Shown piece after piece: positions 31,931 to 40,058 of a stretch of 55,672 bases of DNA. The notes below the pieces were generated by a model that did not search any database, was not told the DNA's origin, and saw only the letters and a list, made by a program, of their open reading frames with translations. Location: the NCBI RefSeq assembly GCF_016785085.1, contig NZ_JAENHO010000027.1, positions 1 to 55,672 on the forward strand, in the 5' to 3' direction. This DNA comes from Paractinoplanes lichenicola (lineage in GTDB: Bacteria > Actinomycetota > Actinomycetes > Mycobacteriales > Micromonosporaceae). The position numbers and the translations under genes are program-made. The number at the start of each line of letters is the position of its first letter. The first letter of the stretch is position 1.

Positions 31931-31947
31931 GGTCTTGCCGCAAGACC
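31931..31947. promoter_or_regulatory. Rifamycin-associated element (RAE)-like palindrome
   Basis: GGTCTTGCCGCAAGACC: 8-bp perfect arms around one base, with the core CTTGC-N-GCAAG that I recall for the RAE found upstream of actinobacterial rifamycin-inactivation genes and helR. It sits in the 75-bp gap between divergent helR and an AraC-type gene. For helR a minus-strand TATCGT (31961-31966) could be the -10, which would put the RAE in the first transcribed bases. Confidence 0.65.
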
Positions 31948-31978
31948 GGGGGTGTGGTAGACGATATAAGTGGGAGGA

Positions 31979-32422
31979 ATGTCGGACAGGCACGAGCAAC
32001 GGCTCAAGGACCTGCGACTTCTCCGCCGGGTCCGCGATCGGATCGACCGCGACTACGCCCAGCCCCTCGACGTCGAGGCCCTGGCCCGCGGGGTCAACGT
32101 CTCGGCCGGCCACCTGAGCCGCGAGTTCCGCGCCGCGTTCGGCGAGTCGCCGTACAGCTATCTGATGACCCGCCGCATCGAGCGCGCGATGGCCCTGCTG
32201 CGCCGCGGCGACCTCAGCGTCACCGACGTCTGCTTCGCGGTCGGGTGCTCGTCGCTCGGCACGTTCAGCACGCGCTTCTCCGAGCTGGTGGGCATGTCCC
32301 CCAGCGCGTACAGGCGCTTCACGGCCGAGCAGGCGCAGGCCCAGGGGCTGCCGGGATGCGTCGTCAAGCAGGTCACCCGACCGATCAGGAATCGAGAAGC
32401 GACGCCCGCGCCCGGCCTCTAG
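31979..32422 (+). CDS. AraC-family regulator, DNA-binding domain only
   Basis: The protein has 147 residues. It consists of the double HTH of AraC/XylS proteins (LDVEALARGVNVSAGHLSRE; LSVTDVCFAVGCSSLGTFST; the SPSAYRR end) plus a 40-residue tail, with no ligand-binding domain. A TATAAG hexamer at 31965-31970 and the GGGAGGA touching ATG 31979 leave room for either a leaderless or a tightly spaced start. Its stop overlaps the -10 of the VOC gene 10 bp downstream, and the two are a familiar pair in actinomycetes, so it probably controls that gene. Confidence 0.82.
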   Translation: MSDRHEQRLKDLRLLRRVRDRIDRDYAQPLDVEALARGVNVSAGHLSREFRAAFGESPYSYLMTRRIERAMALLRRGDLSVTDVCFAVGCSSLGTFSTRFSELVGMSPSAYRRFTAEQAQAQGLPGCVVKQVTRPIRNREATPAPGL

Positions 32423-32425
32423 CGT
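32420..32425 (+). promoter_or_regulatory. -10 element TAGCGT before the VOC gene
   Basis: TAGCGT lies 7 nt ahead of ATG 32433 and overlaps the TAG stop of the AraC-type gene; no Shine-Dalgarno sequence is present, so a leaderless VOC transcript is possible. Confidence 0.35.
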
Positions 32426-32432
32426 TACGGGC

Positions 32433-32843
32433 ATGGACCTCACGATTCACAACACGTTCCTTCCCGCCGACGACCCCGAGGCGTCGCTGGCGTTCTGGCG
32501 CGACACCATGGGCTTCGAGGTGCGCAACGACGTCGGCTACGGCGACATGCGCTGGATCACCGTCGGCCCGCCCGGGCAGCCCCAGACGTCGATCGTGCTG
32601 CACCCGCCGGCCGTCGACCCCGGCCTGACCGACGACGAGAAGCGCGTGATCGCCGAGCTGATGGCCAAGGGCAGTTACGCCAGCATCGCGCTGAGCAGCC
32701 AGAACGTCGACGAGGCGTTCGAGACGGTGCAGAAGAACGGCGCCGACGTGGTGCAGGAGCCGATCGACCAACCGTACGGGCTGCGCGACTGCGCCTTCCG
32801 CGATCCGGCCGGCAACATGGTGCGGATCAATCAGGCGGTCTAG
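32433..32843 (+). CDS. VOC (glyoxalase/bleomycin-resistance/dioxygenase) superfamily protein
   Basis: The protein has 136 residues with the paired beta-alpha-beta-beta-beta units of the VOC fold: TIHNTFLPADDPEASLAFWR, TMGFEVRNDVGYGDMRWITV and the second half ending CAFRDPAGNMVRIN. A metal-binding Glu/His set is not obvious, with FRDPAGNMVRI in place of the usual GxxxEL end. It may bind a small toxic compound or act as an enzyme; no substrate can be named. It is encoded behind the AraC-type regulator and overlaps the end of lacI by 17 bp. Confidence 0.82.
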   Translation: MDLTIHNTFLPADDPEASLAFWRDTMGFEVRNDVGYGDMRWITVGPPGQPQTSIVLHPPAVDPGLTDDEKRVIAELMAKGSYASIALSSQNVDEAFETVQKNGADVVQEPIDQPYGLRDCAFRDPAGNMVRINQAV

Positions 32844-33834
32844 CGCTGCTCTCCCGCTCGACGAGCGTGGGCGGGAGCAGGCGTACGGGCTCGGTGTGCC
32901 GGCCGTCGAGCAGCTTCATGGCCGTCTCGACCGCCAGGCCGCCGACGTCGTGGGCCGGGATGTCGACCGAGGTCAGCGGCAACGGCATGTTGAGGGCCAC
33001 GTCCCGCGGGCAGACCGCCACCACCGAGACGTCCGCGGGCACCCGGCGCCCGCTCGCCTGCAGCTCCTCGAGCACGATCCGCAGCGCCTCCTCGTTGTGC
33101 ACGACGAACGCCGTGGCCCCCGGCAGCTGCGCGTCGATGTCGGCCAGGCAGGCCCGCACCCCCTCGCGCCCCGGCTCGCAGGGGTGGGCGAGCGTCTGCA
33201 GGCCCAGCGCCGCCGACGTCTCGGTGAAACCGGTCAAGAACCTTTCCGCGTACGTGGTGCCGCGCTTGTAGACCGCGGGTGACGGCCCGACCAGCGCGAT
33301 CCGGCGGTGCCCGTGGAACGACAGGTGCCGCAGGGTCTCGGCCGCGGCCGCCTCGAAATCGAGGTCGACGCAGACGATGCCGTCGGGGGCCTCGGGCAGC
33401 CCGATCAGCACGGACGGCTGCTTGAGCCGGCGCAGGGCCGGGATGCGGACGTCGTCGCGCTCCACGTCCATCACGATCAGCGCGTCGACCATCGTGCTGT
33501 GCGCGACGCGCTCGAGACCCGCGGTGCCCTCGTCCTTGGTCAGCAGCAGCACGTCATGGTTGTGCACGCGCGAGGCGGTGACGACGGCGGTCGCGAACTG
33601 CATGATGACCGGCACGTTGACGTCGACGCGCAGCGGCACGACCAGGGCCAGCACGCTCGTCCGGCTGCTGGCCAGGGCGCGCGCCCCCGCGTGCGGGTGG
33701 AAGCCGAGCTCGGCGATCGCGGCCTGCACGCGGGCGCGGGTCTGGGCCGAGATCGGGCGGCGGCCGCTCAGCACGTACGACACCGTGCTCGGGGACACGC
33801 CGGCCGCCCGCGCCACGTCGTTGATCGTCGCCAT
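32827..33834 (-). CDS. LacI-family repressor, probable regulator of the local sugar genes
   Basis: The protein has 335 residues. The N-terminal LacI HTH and hinge are clear: ATINDVARAAGVSPSTVSYV, then GRRPISAQTRARVQAAIAEL. The rest is the ribose-binding-type effector domain. GGGAG precedes ATG 33834. It is the last of three closely spaced minus-strand genes (GH3, membrane protein, lacI; gaps 5-17 and 33 bp) whose first promoter carries a palindromic LacI site, so it should repress its own operon and the importer operon until a sugar from the substrate binds. Confidence 0.88.
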   Translation of the reverse strand: MATINDVARAAGVSPSTVSYVLSGRRPISAQTRARVQAAIAELGFHPHAGARALASSRTSVLALVVPLRVDVNVPVIMQFATAVVTASRVHNHDVLLLTKDEGTAGLERVAHSTMVDALIVMDVERDDVRIPALRRLKQPSVLIGLPEAPDGIVCVDLDFEAAAAETLRHLSFHGHRRIALVGPSPAVYKRGTTYAERFLTGFTETSAALGLQTLAHPCEPGREGVRACLADIDAQLPGATAFVVHNEEALRIVLEELQASGRRVPADVSVVAVCPRDVALNMPLPLTSVDIPAHDVGGLAVETAMKLLDGRHTEPVRLLPPTLVERESSARPPD

Positions 33835-33867
33835 CCACGCTCCCTGCCTGCTGCTTCAGCCCGGATC

Positions 33868-34998
33868 CTACTTACTGCCCGGAGCGGGCTGACGCCGCGG
33901 CGTGCGCACGGGCGCCTCGGGCAGCAGGACGGCGTCCTCAGTCAGCAGCAGAACCCAGCCGCCGTCGCGCAGGTCGCCGGCCACCGTCACGGGCTGCGGC
34001 CGCGTCTCCTCCGTTTTCCAGCTGTCCTCCCACTTCACTTCCTCACCGGTCAGGCGGGGACGGGACAGCCGGCGCGGGGTCGACGCGACCGGCACCAGGG
34101 CCAGGCCGTCGTGCAGCAGCGCGCGGCCCTGGTCCGGGGCGGCGGTCAGCTCGACGCCGGGCAGCGGGCCGCCGCTCAGCAGCCGCCGGCGGGCCGCCCG
34201 CATGCGCTGCTCGCGGACCAGCAGCAGGAGGGCGAGGGCGAGCGCTCCCAGCCCGATGCTGAGCCAGACGGTCACGTCCTCGGGCTCGTCCACGGGACGC
34301 ACCCAGTCGCCGTCGACCAGCACCGGGACGACCTGCCCGGGCTCGTACGAGCCGAGCACGTCGACCTCCACCGGCCGCGGCACCTCGAGCACGACCGTGC
34401 CCTCGGAGTTGTCGACGCTGCGCACCACCGCCTCCGCCCGTACGGCGGCCGCCTCGTGCCGCGCGACCTGGTCGGTGCGGTGGTTGTACCAGGCCAGGCC
34501 GATGGCCCCGATGACGATCAGCAGGCCGGCGATCACGGACCGCCCGCCCCACCCGGGGACGCTGTCGCGCAGCCGCTCGGTCAGCTCCGTGTCCAGGCGT
34601 ACGGGCTCGGCCACCTCCGCGACGACCGCCGCCTGCCGCCGCCGCGCCGAGACGATCCAGGCGGCGACGGCCAGGCAGAGCAGGCCGTGAAGGGCGAAGG
34701 CCACGTTCGCGGCCCGCAAGTCGTCGTAGATGACGTCGAGGACGGCGAACACCACCCCGGCCGCGCAGCCGGCCAGGGGCAGCCACCACAGCAGCACCGG
34801 CGTGGCGAGCAGGATGACGATGCCCACCGCGAACGTCACGTCCGGCCCGCACACTTGCGGGTCCGCCACCGAGCAGGCCCGGTTGTCGGCGGCCACCGCC
34901 ACGAGGACGGCGACCACCCACCCGAGCAACAGCCCCACCCGGGACACCCACCACGGCACCGCCGCGGCGGCCCACCTCTTGATGCTCGGACCGTCCAT
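33868..34998 (-). CDS. Multi-pass membrane protein of unknown function
   Basis: The protein has 376 residues from ATG 34998 (an alternative start is 35010). About five hydrophobic segments: four in the first 170 residues and one near 260. A soluble stretch with VRSVDNSEGTVVLEVPRPVE and YEPGQVVPVLVDGDWVRP sits between, and a cytoplasmic tail of about 110 residues follows. The beta-rich loop recalls DUF3592-like membrane proteins; this is tentative. It lies in the GH3-lacI gene string but nothing ties it to sugar metabolism. Confidence 0.65.
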   Translation of the reverse strand: MDGPSIKRWAAAAVPWWVSRVGLLLGWVVAVLVAVAADNRACSVADPQVCGPDVTFAVGIVILLATPVLLWWLPLAGCAAGVVFAVLDVIYDDLRAANVAFALHGLLCLAVAAWIVSARRRQAAVVAEVAEPVRLDTELTERLRDSVPGWGGRSVIAGLLIVIGAIGLAWYNHRTDQVARHEAAAVRAEAVVRSVDNSEGTVVLEVPRPVEVDVLGSYEPGQVVPVLVDGDWVRPVDEPEDVTVWLSIGLGALALALLLLVREQRMRAARRRLLSGGPLPGVELTAAPDQGRALLHDGLALVPVASTPRRLSRPRLTGEEVKWEDSWKTEETRPQPVTVAGDLRDGGWVLLLTEDAVLLPEAPVRTPRRQPAPGSK

Positions 34999-35015
34999 GG
35001 CGCAGAGCATAGGTT

Positions 35016-37898
35016 CTACTTCAAAGTAAATTCCGCCAGCCGCACCCCGGCGTCAAGAACCAGATAGATGTCGTGGCGGCCCGTCGTCCGGGTCAGCGGG
35101 GCCCGGACGTCCGCGTACGAGTAGACGCCGCCGGTGCCCGAGGCGGTGGCCGTGCCGAGCAGCCGGCCGGTGGGTGACCCGAGACGCACCTGAATTGTGC
35201 CGGTGCCGGAGACCCGTCCGGTGAACGACGTGACCCCCTTCAGAGCGGCGTCCTGGTAGGCAGCCCACTGGCCGTCGGCGGTGGCGCCCACGACAGTGCC
35301 GGCGGCCTTGGTCTCGTCGAGCAGCCGCACTCCCTCGTACGCGTCAAAGGTCTCGGCCCGAGTCTTCGTCAGATCCCGTGGCGGAATCGTCGAGCCCTGG
35401 ACGCGCAGGACACCCCGGGCACGGATGTCGCTCGACGACGCGCCCACGAGAATGTCGTAGTCGGATTTCTCCACGATCCACCGCGACCGGGTCTGATCCC
35501 AGCGGGCCAGGTCGGAAGGCTTCAATGGCAACGTGACCGTCTTGGTCTGCCCCGCCTTCAACGCCACCCGGGCGAAACCCCGCAACTGCTTGACCGCCGT
35601 ACGGTCCCGGGACGTCCGCTGGTGCGTGTAAAGCTGGACCACCTCGTCGCCGGCGGAGCGGCCGGTATTGGTCACCGCGACCGAGACCCGGCCCCCGCTG
35701 ACCGACAAAGCGCCGTAGCGGAATGACGTGTAGGACAACCCATGGCCGAACGGATAAAGCGGCCGCGCTGAACTGTAAAGGTAGGTCTGCCCCGACGAGA
35801 TGATGTCGTACTCCAGCAGATCACCGGAAACCGACGTCGGCCACGTCTGGGTCAGGCGCCCGGCCGGGTTGCGTGACCCGTACAAGACGTCGGCCAAGGC
35901 GTTCCCGGTCTCGGCCCCCGCGTGGGTTGTCCACAACAGAGCGGGCACCTCGGGCGGCAACGCGGACACCGGATAACTCGTCTGCAGGACCACGACCGTA
36001 CGGGGATTGGCCTTCACGACGGCTTTGATAAGCGCTTCCTGTCCGGCGGCCAGTCCGATGCTCGTACGGTCGTGGGCCTCGCGGCCGTTGATCATGGGCT
36101 GGCTGCCGACCACCACCACGGCCGTGTCCGCCGTCTTCGCCGCCGTCACCGCCTCGTCGATCGCGCTGCGCAGCACTTCGCGCGTGAACCGGGCCGCCCC
36201 GGCCGCGTCGGGCGAGCCCAGCGCGAGCTTGCCGTCGGCGCCCACGGTCACATAGACGTTGGGCCCGAACCAGCTCTCCGAGGTCTCATAGCCGGCGTAG
36301 CGCAGCACCACACTGCCGTCCGCCTGCGCCTCGATCTTGAACTGCTGCTGCACGAACCAGCCGCCCGGCTGCTCGTCCACGGTCTGGAACGAGCCGTTGA
36401 GATAGCGGCCGTTGGCCACGTTGCGCAGGGTCACCACGCCCTGGCCCCAGTCGACGACGTCGAACTGGGCAAGGGCGTCCGCCGCCGCGGCAGTCACCGA
36501 GGCCGGGCCACCATCGACGGCCGTCAGGTAGCGGCCCGTGGCAGCCGATCGCAGCGCGATCCGGTCCGCCCCGTTCGCGCCGACCACGGAGGACGCCCGC
36601 GCCGCGATGCCGTCGAGCGCCGTCACCTCGTACGGGAGCTTGCCCCCGTACCAGTCGGTGTAGAGCTCGCCGGCGAGCGGCCCGACCACCGCGACTTTGC
36701 CGCCCGGTCGCAGCGGCAGCAGCTCGCGCTGGTTCTTGAGCAGCACCATCGCGTCTCCGGCGGCCTCCCGGGTCAGCTCGCGATGGGCCGGCGAGTCGAT
36801 GACCGACGCGTCGATCTTCCCGTACGGGCCGCCGCCCGGATCGAACTCCCCGAGCCGGAACCGGATGCTCAGCGCGTGCCCGACCGCCTTGTCGACGTCG
36901 GCCTCGGCGAGCAGCCCCTGCGCCAGCGCCTCCTTGACCGCGGTGACGGTCGGGGCGCCGTTGGTGTCGTTGACCGTGAAGCTGTCGAGCCCGGCCTTGA
37001 GCAGCGCGGCGCTCGCCTCGGCCTGGGTCGGGAAATACGCCTGCGAGCCGGTCAGGTTGTTCGGCGCCCACGCGTCGCTCACGTTGAACAGCGGATAGTC
37101 CGACCAGCCGCGCAGCAGCCCGGCCTGATCGGGGTCCACTGTGGCCGGCCGCCCGTTGACCAGGTTGTAGGAGGCCATCACGCCGGTCGCCGCGTTCGCG
37201 ATCAGCGCCGGCTTGAACGCGGCCCGGTCGTATTCGTTGAGCACCCGCGGCGGCACGTTGGACGAGGTGGTGTCGCGCCGGGTCTCGTTGTTGTAGGCCA
37301 GGTAGTGCTTGAGCGTCGGAGCCGTTTTCAGGTGCTCCGGGTCAGGACCTTGCAACCCCTTCCCGTACGCCGTGGAGATGGCCCCGGTCAGGTAGGGGTC
37401 CTCGGAGTAGCCCTCCTCGTTGCGCCCCCAGCGCGGGTCACGCAGCAGGTTGACGACCGGCGCCCACAGGTTGAGGCCCCAGACGCGCGGGTTGCGGGAG
37501 TGGAAGCCGCGGGCCTCGTCGCCGACCGCCGCGCCGACCCGCTTGATCAGGTCGGGATCCCACGTGCTGGCCAGCCCCACGGCCTGCGGGAAGCTGGTGC
37601 CGTCGGCGGTGACGACGGCGCCGCCGTTGTCGATGTCGGTCGACCAGGCGACGCCGTGCAGCGCCTCGGTGCCGGTCTTGAAGAAGCCGACCCCCAGGCG
37701 CGGGACCGCCGGCTGATATTGGTGGAGCATGGCGACCTTCTCGTCGAGCGTGAGCCGCCCGACGAGGTCGTCGACGCGCGCCTGCAGCGGCAGGGCCGGG
37801 TCGCGGAACGGGTAGGACGGTTCGGCGTGGGCCGCTCCGGGGACGACCGGAGCGGCCAGCAGTCCGGCGGCCAGGACCGCCAGAAATCGCCTTCGCAT
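35016..37898 (-). CDS. Secreted GH3 beta-glycosidase with inserted beta-trefoil and C-terminal CBM-like domains
   Basis: The protein has 960 residues from ATG 37898 (GAGGTG 8 nt upstream; TTG 37904 less likely). Signal peptide 1-25 ends GAAHA. GH3 N-domain contains DPRWGRNEEGYSEDPYL and the nucleophile segment LFNVSDAWAP (Asp about 275). The GH3 C-domain is interrupted at about 440-575 by a fascin/trefoil-like block (RIALRSAATGRYLTAVDGG, VTLRNVANGRYLNGSF). A fibronectin III-like domain (about 760-830, GDEVVQLYTHQR) and a CBM6-like C-terminal domain (about 840-960) follow. GH3 enzymes of this layout remove beta-glucose or beta-xylose from plant-wall glucans. Preceded by one LacI-type operator. 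Confidence 0.85.
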   Translation of the reverse strand: MRRRFLAVLAAGLLAAPVVPGAAHAEPSYPFRDPALPLQARVDDLVGRLTLDEKVAMLHQYQPAVPRLGVGFFKTGTEALHGVAWSTDIDNGGAVVTADGTSFPQAVGLASTWDPDLIKRVGAAVGDEARGFHSRNPRVWGLNLWAPVVNLLRDPRWGRNEEGYSEDPYLTGAISTAYGKGLQGPDPEHLKTAPTLKHYLAYNNETRRDTTSSNVPPRVLNEYDRAAFKPALIANAATGVMASYNLVNGRPATVDPDQAGLLRGWSDYPLFNVSDAWAPNNLTGSQAYFPTQAEASAALLKAGLDSFTVNDTNGAPTVTAVKEALAQGLLAEADVDKAVGHALSIRFRLGEFDPGGGPYGKIDASVIDSPAHRELTREAAGDAMVLLKNQRELLPLRPGGKVAVVGPLAGELYTDWYGGKLPYEVTALDGIAARASSVVGANGADRIALRSAATGRYLTAVDGGPASVTAAAADALAQFDVVDWGQGVVTLRNVANGRYLNGSFQTVDEQPGGWFVQQQFKIEAQADGSVVLRYAGYETSESWFGPNVYVTVGADGKLALGSPDAAGAARFTREVLRSAIDEAVTAAKTADTAVVVVGSQPMINGREAHDRTSIGLAAGQEALIKAVVKANPRTVVVLQTSYPVSALPPEVPALLWTTHAGAETGNALADVLYGSRNPAGRLTQTWPTSVSGDLLEYDIISSGQTYLYSSARPLYPFGHGLSYTSFRYGALSVSGGRVSVAVTNTGRSAGDEVVQLYTHQRTSRDRTAVKQLRGFARVALKAGQTKTVTLPLKPSDLARWDQTRSRWIVEKSDYDILVGASSSDIRARGVLRVQGSTIPPRDLTKTRAETFDAYEGVRLLDETKAAGTVVGATADGQWAAYQDAALKGVTSFTGRVSGTGTIQVRLGSPTGRLLGTATASGTGGVYSYADVRAPLTRTTGRHDIYLVLDAGVRLAEFTLK

Positions 37899-37942
37899 GA
37901 GCAATTCACCTCAACTGCGGAATGCGCCCCGGCGTGCCCTTC

Positions 37943-37958
37943 GTCGAAGCGCTTCGAT
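37943..37958. promoter_or_regulatory. LacI-type operator 3 (GH3 gene string)
   Basis: GTCGAAGCGCTTCGAT matches operators 1 and 2 in 15 of 16 positions. It lies 44 bp ahead of the GH3 start and is expected to be bound by the LacI protein encoded at the end of the same gene string. Confidence 0.75.
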
Positions 37959-37994
37959 ATGTCGGCGGATTCGCTCACCATAGATGCTGGTAAA

Positions 37995-38984
37995 TCAAGT
38001 GTCCATAGCCCCGAGCAGCTCCCGATACTGGTCCAGATAGAACCCGTCCTTGATCGCGGCACTCTCGGCCGCGCCCAGCACTCCCACCTCCGGCGCGTAC
38101 GTCACCCCGCCCTTGGGGCCGAGTGGCAGCACGATGGCGTCGGGCTGCGGCGCGTACGTGTGCTCGGCCTCGCCACCCGCGATCAGCGAGCGGATGTTGG
38201 CCGCGACGACCCCGGCGTGCATCTGGGCCAGCCGGGCCATCTTCTGCTCGGGCAGCGCCGTGACGTCGCCGATCGCGAACAGCGTCGCGCTCCCCCGCAC
38301 CCGCAGCTCCGGCGTCACCTCGATGCGGTCGCCCGAGCCGGCCAGGTAGCTCCGGTCGACCGAGGCGCCGTGGCAGACCAGCGTCAGATCGGCCGCGACG
38401 CCGTTCGCCGTCGTGCCCAGCCGCAGGTCGATGCCCAGCTCGTCGATCTGCTCGCGCAGCTGCCGCCGGAACTCGTCCGGATAGTCCCCCGGCATCAGCT
38501 CGGTCCCCCGGTCGACCACGATCACGTGCTTCTCCGGCCAGGCCGCCTTGATCTCGCCCGCGAACTCCAGCCCGACCGGACCGGCCCCGATCAGCAGCAC
38601 AGTCGCGGCCGCGGCCAGCTCGCCGTGCAGTTGTCGGAAATGCGCCGGCCCCTCCTGAGCGGTCTTCGCCGGGAACGGATAGGAGGAACCGGTCGCGAGC
38701 ACGACATAGTCGGCATTCAATGATTCCCCCGATTCCAGCTCGACGGTTCTTTCGGTCACCCGCACCGCCCGGTCGCGCCGCACGACGCCATTGACGAGCA
38801 TTCCCCCGTACGGGAGGAAGATCTTCTCGGCCCACGCCGGGTCGATCACCGCCCGCAGCGCCGCGACGTTGTGCACAAAGGTGGCCTTGGGCTCGATCAG
38901 GGTCACCCGGGCCACGTCGTCGAGGGCCTTGGCCACGGTGATGCCGCCGTAGCCGCCACCCACCACAATCACGTTTGTCGTCAT
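37995..38984 (-). CDS. FAD/NAD(P)-dependent oxidoreductase (NDH-2/AIF-M2 like)
   Basis: The protein has 329 residues. Two Rossmann dinucleotide motifs: VIVVGGGYGGITVAKAL (about 5-21, FAD) and VLLIGAGPVGLEFAGEI (about 148-164, NAD(P)H). The ATG motif VVLATGS and the FAD-closing GDVTALPEQKMARLAQMHA are also present. It is shorter than membrane NDH-2 and lacks its C-terminal membrane helix. It could reduce quinones or other electron acceptors. Divergent from an XRE-type regulator, with 100 bp between starts. Confidence 0.85.
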   Translation of the reverse strand: MTTNVIVVGGGYGGITVAKALDDVARVTLIEPKATFVHNVAALRAVIDPAWAEKIFLPYGGMLVNGVVRRDRAVRVTERTVELESGESLNADYVVLATGSSYPFPAKTAQEGPAHFRQLHGELAAAATVLLIGAGPVGLEFAGEIKAAWPEKHVIVVDRGTELMPGDYPDEFRRQLREQIDELGIDLRLGTTANGVAADLTLVCHGASVDRSYLAGSGDRIEVTPELRVRGSATLFAIGDVTALPEQKMARLAQMHAGVVAANIRSLIAGGEAEHTYAPQPDAIVLPLGPKGGVTYAPEVGVLGAAESAAIKDGFYLDQYRELLGAMDT

Positions 38985-39072
38985 GACCCGACGCTCGCGG
39001 CTTTCGGAACGCGTAACCAGGCCGCTCCTAGGCTGGTAGCAGCGGGGACACCATAAATCGGAACCGCGGCGC

Positions 39073-39078
39073 TACGGT
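39073..39078 (+). promoter_or_regulatory. -10 element TACGGT of a leaderless transcript
   Basis: TACGGT stands exactly 6 nt before GTG 39085, as at 9972 and 20149, and no Shine-Dalgarno is seen. The -35 region has no consensus. Confidence 0.5.
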
Positions 39079-39084
39079 CGGACG

Positions 39085-39933
39085 GTGAGCGAGAACGAGC
39101 TCGGCCTGTTCCTGCGCAGCCGCCGCGAGTCGATCGACCCGGCCGCGGTGGGCCTGCCCGCGGGTTCGCGCCGCCGCACGCCCGGCCTGCGCCGCTCCGA
39201 GGTGGCGATGCTGGCCGGTGTCAGCGTCGAATACGTGACCCGCCTCGAGCAGGGCCGCGACCGCCACCCGTCGCCACCGGTGCTGGGCGCGCTGGCCGAC
39301 GTGCTGCGGCTCAGCGGCAACGACCGCGTCCACCTCTACCGCCTGACCAAGGGCGCCGACGCCACCTTCCCGTGCCGCGCCGACCTGACCCCGAGCCGGG
39401 TTCTGCGGCCGACGCTGCGCGCCCTGATCGAGCGGCTCGAGCCGTCCCTGGCCGTGCTCGTCAACCACCTGGGCGACCTGGTGGCCCGCACGGCGGCGTT
39501 CGACGCGTTCGCCCAGCCGCTCGGCCTGCTCGGGACCGACCCACCCAACCTTCTCCGGTACGTCCTGACGTCGCCCCGCGCCCGCACGGTGTTCCTGGAG
39601 TGGCCCGCGGTGGCCGACCACTGGGTGGCCACGCTCAAGGAGGGCCCGTTCCGCGCCGACCCGTACGTGGCGGCGGTGGCCGACGAGCTGTCGGTGATCG
39701 CGGGCGACGACTTCACCAGCCGCGTGGCCACGGTCCCCGGCGTCCCCGCCCCCACAGGCATCCTGCGCGTGGCTCATCCGGCGCTGGGCTCGCTGACCCT
39801 GGCCTACGAATCGCTGGAGCTCCCGGCCGACGACAGCCTCCGCCTGATCGTCTACCTGCCCGCCGATCCCGCCACGACGGCGGCGCTGGAGGGGCCGGCC
39901 GCCCACCCGCCGCTGCGCCTGGTCGCCACGTAG
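39085..39933 (+). CDS. XRE-family regulator with MmyB-like ligand domain
   Basis: The protein has 282 residues. HTH of the XRE type: GLRRSEVAMLAGVSVEYVTR, LEQGRDRHPSPPVLGALADV (about 35-74), preceded by LGLFLRSRRE. The C-terminal part has the PAS-like MmyB domain that binds fatty-acid-like ligands in relatives. Such regulators typically sit divergent to an oxidoreductase they control, here the NDH-2-like gene. The start is GTG 39085, supported by the leaderless promoter. Confidence 0.87.
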   Translation: MSENELGLFLRSRRESIDPAAVGLPAGSRRRTPGLRRSEVAMLAGVSVEYVTRLEQGRDRHPSPPVLGALADVLRLSGNDRVHLYRLTKGADATFPCRADLTPSRVLRPTLRALIERLEPSLAVLVNHLGDLVARTAAFDAFAQPLGLLGTDPPNLLRYVLTSPRARTVFLEWPAVADHWVATLKEGPFRADPYVAAVADELSVIAGDDFTSRVATVPGVPAPTGILRVAHPALGSLTLAYESLELPADDSLRLIVYLPADPATTAALEGPAAHPPLRLVAT

Positions 39934-40045
39934 GCGTGCGGCGCGCCCCCGGAGGAACACGCCGCGCGTCGATCAGCTTTCGCAGCTCCGGGCCACGGTC
40001 GCTCCGAGCAAAAATGCCCGTCCGCGTTCTGTCGGTGGGTGCTGC

Positions 40046-40051
40046 TACCTT
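40046..40051 (+). promoter_or_regulatory. Candidate -10 element TACCTT
   Basis: TACCTT lies 7 nt before ATG 40059 and no Shine-Dalgarno sequence is present; a leaderless start is likely. Confidence 0.4.
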
Positions 40052-40058
40052 CCGGCGC

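Noticed and set aside
31905..31943. Longer helR start at 31943
   Set aside because: It would place the start codon inside the RAE-like palindrome, has no ribosome-binding site, and adds only a Gly/Pro-rich leader; GTG 31904 has GGAG upstream.
35922..38723. Plus-strand open frame of 933 codons
   Set aside because: Antisense to the GH3 and NDH-2-like genes, which have clear domains and signals on the minus strand.
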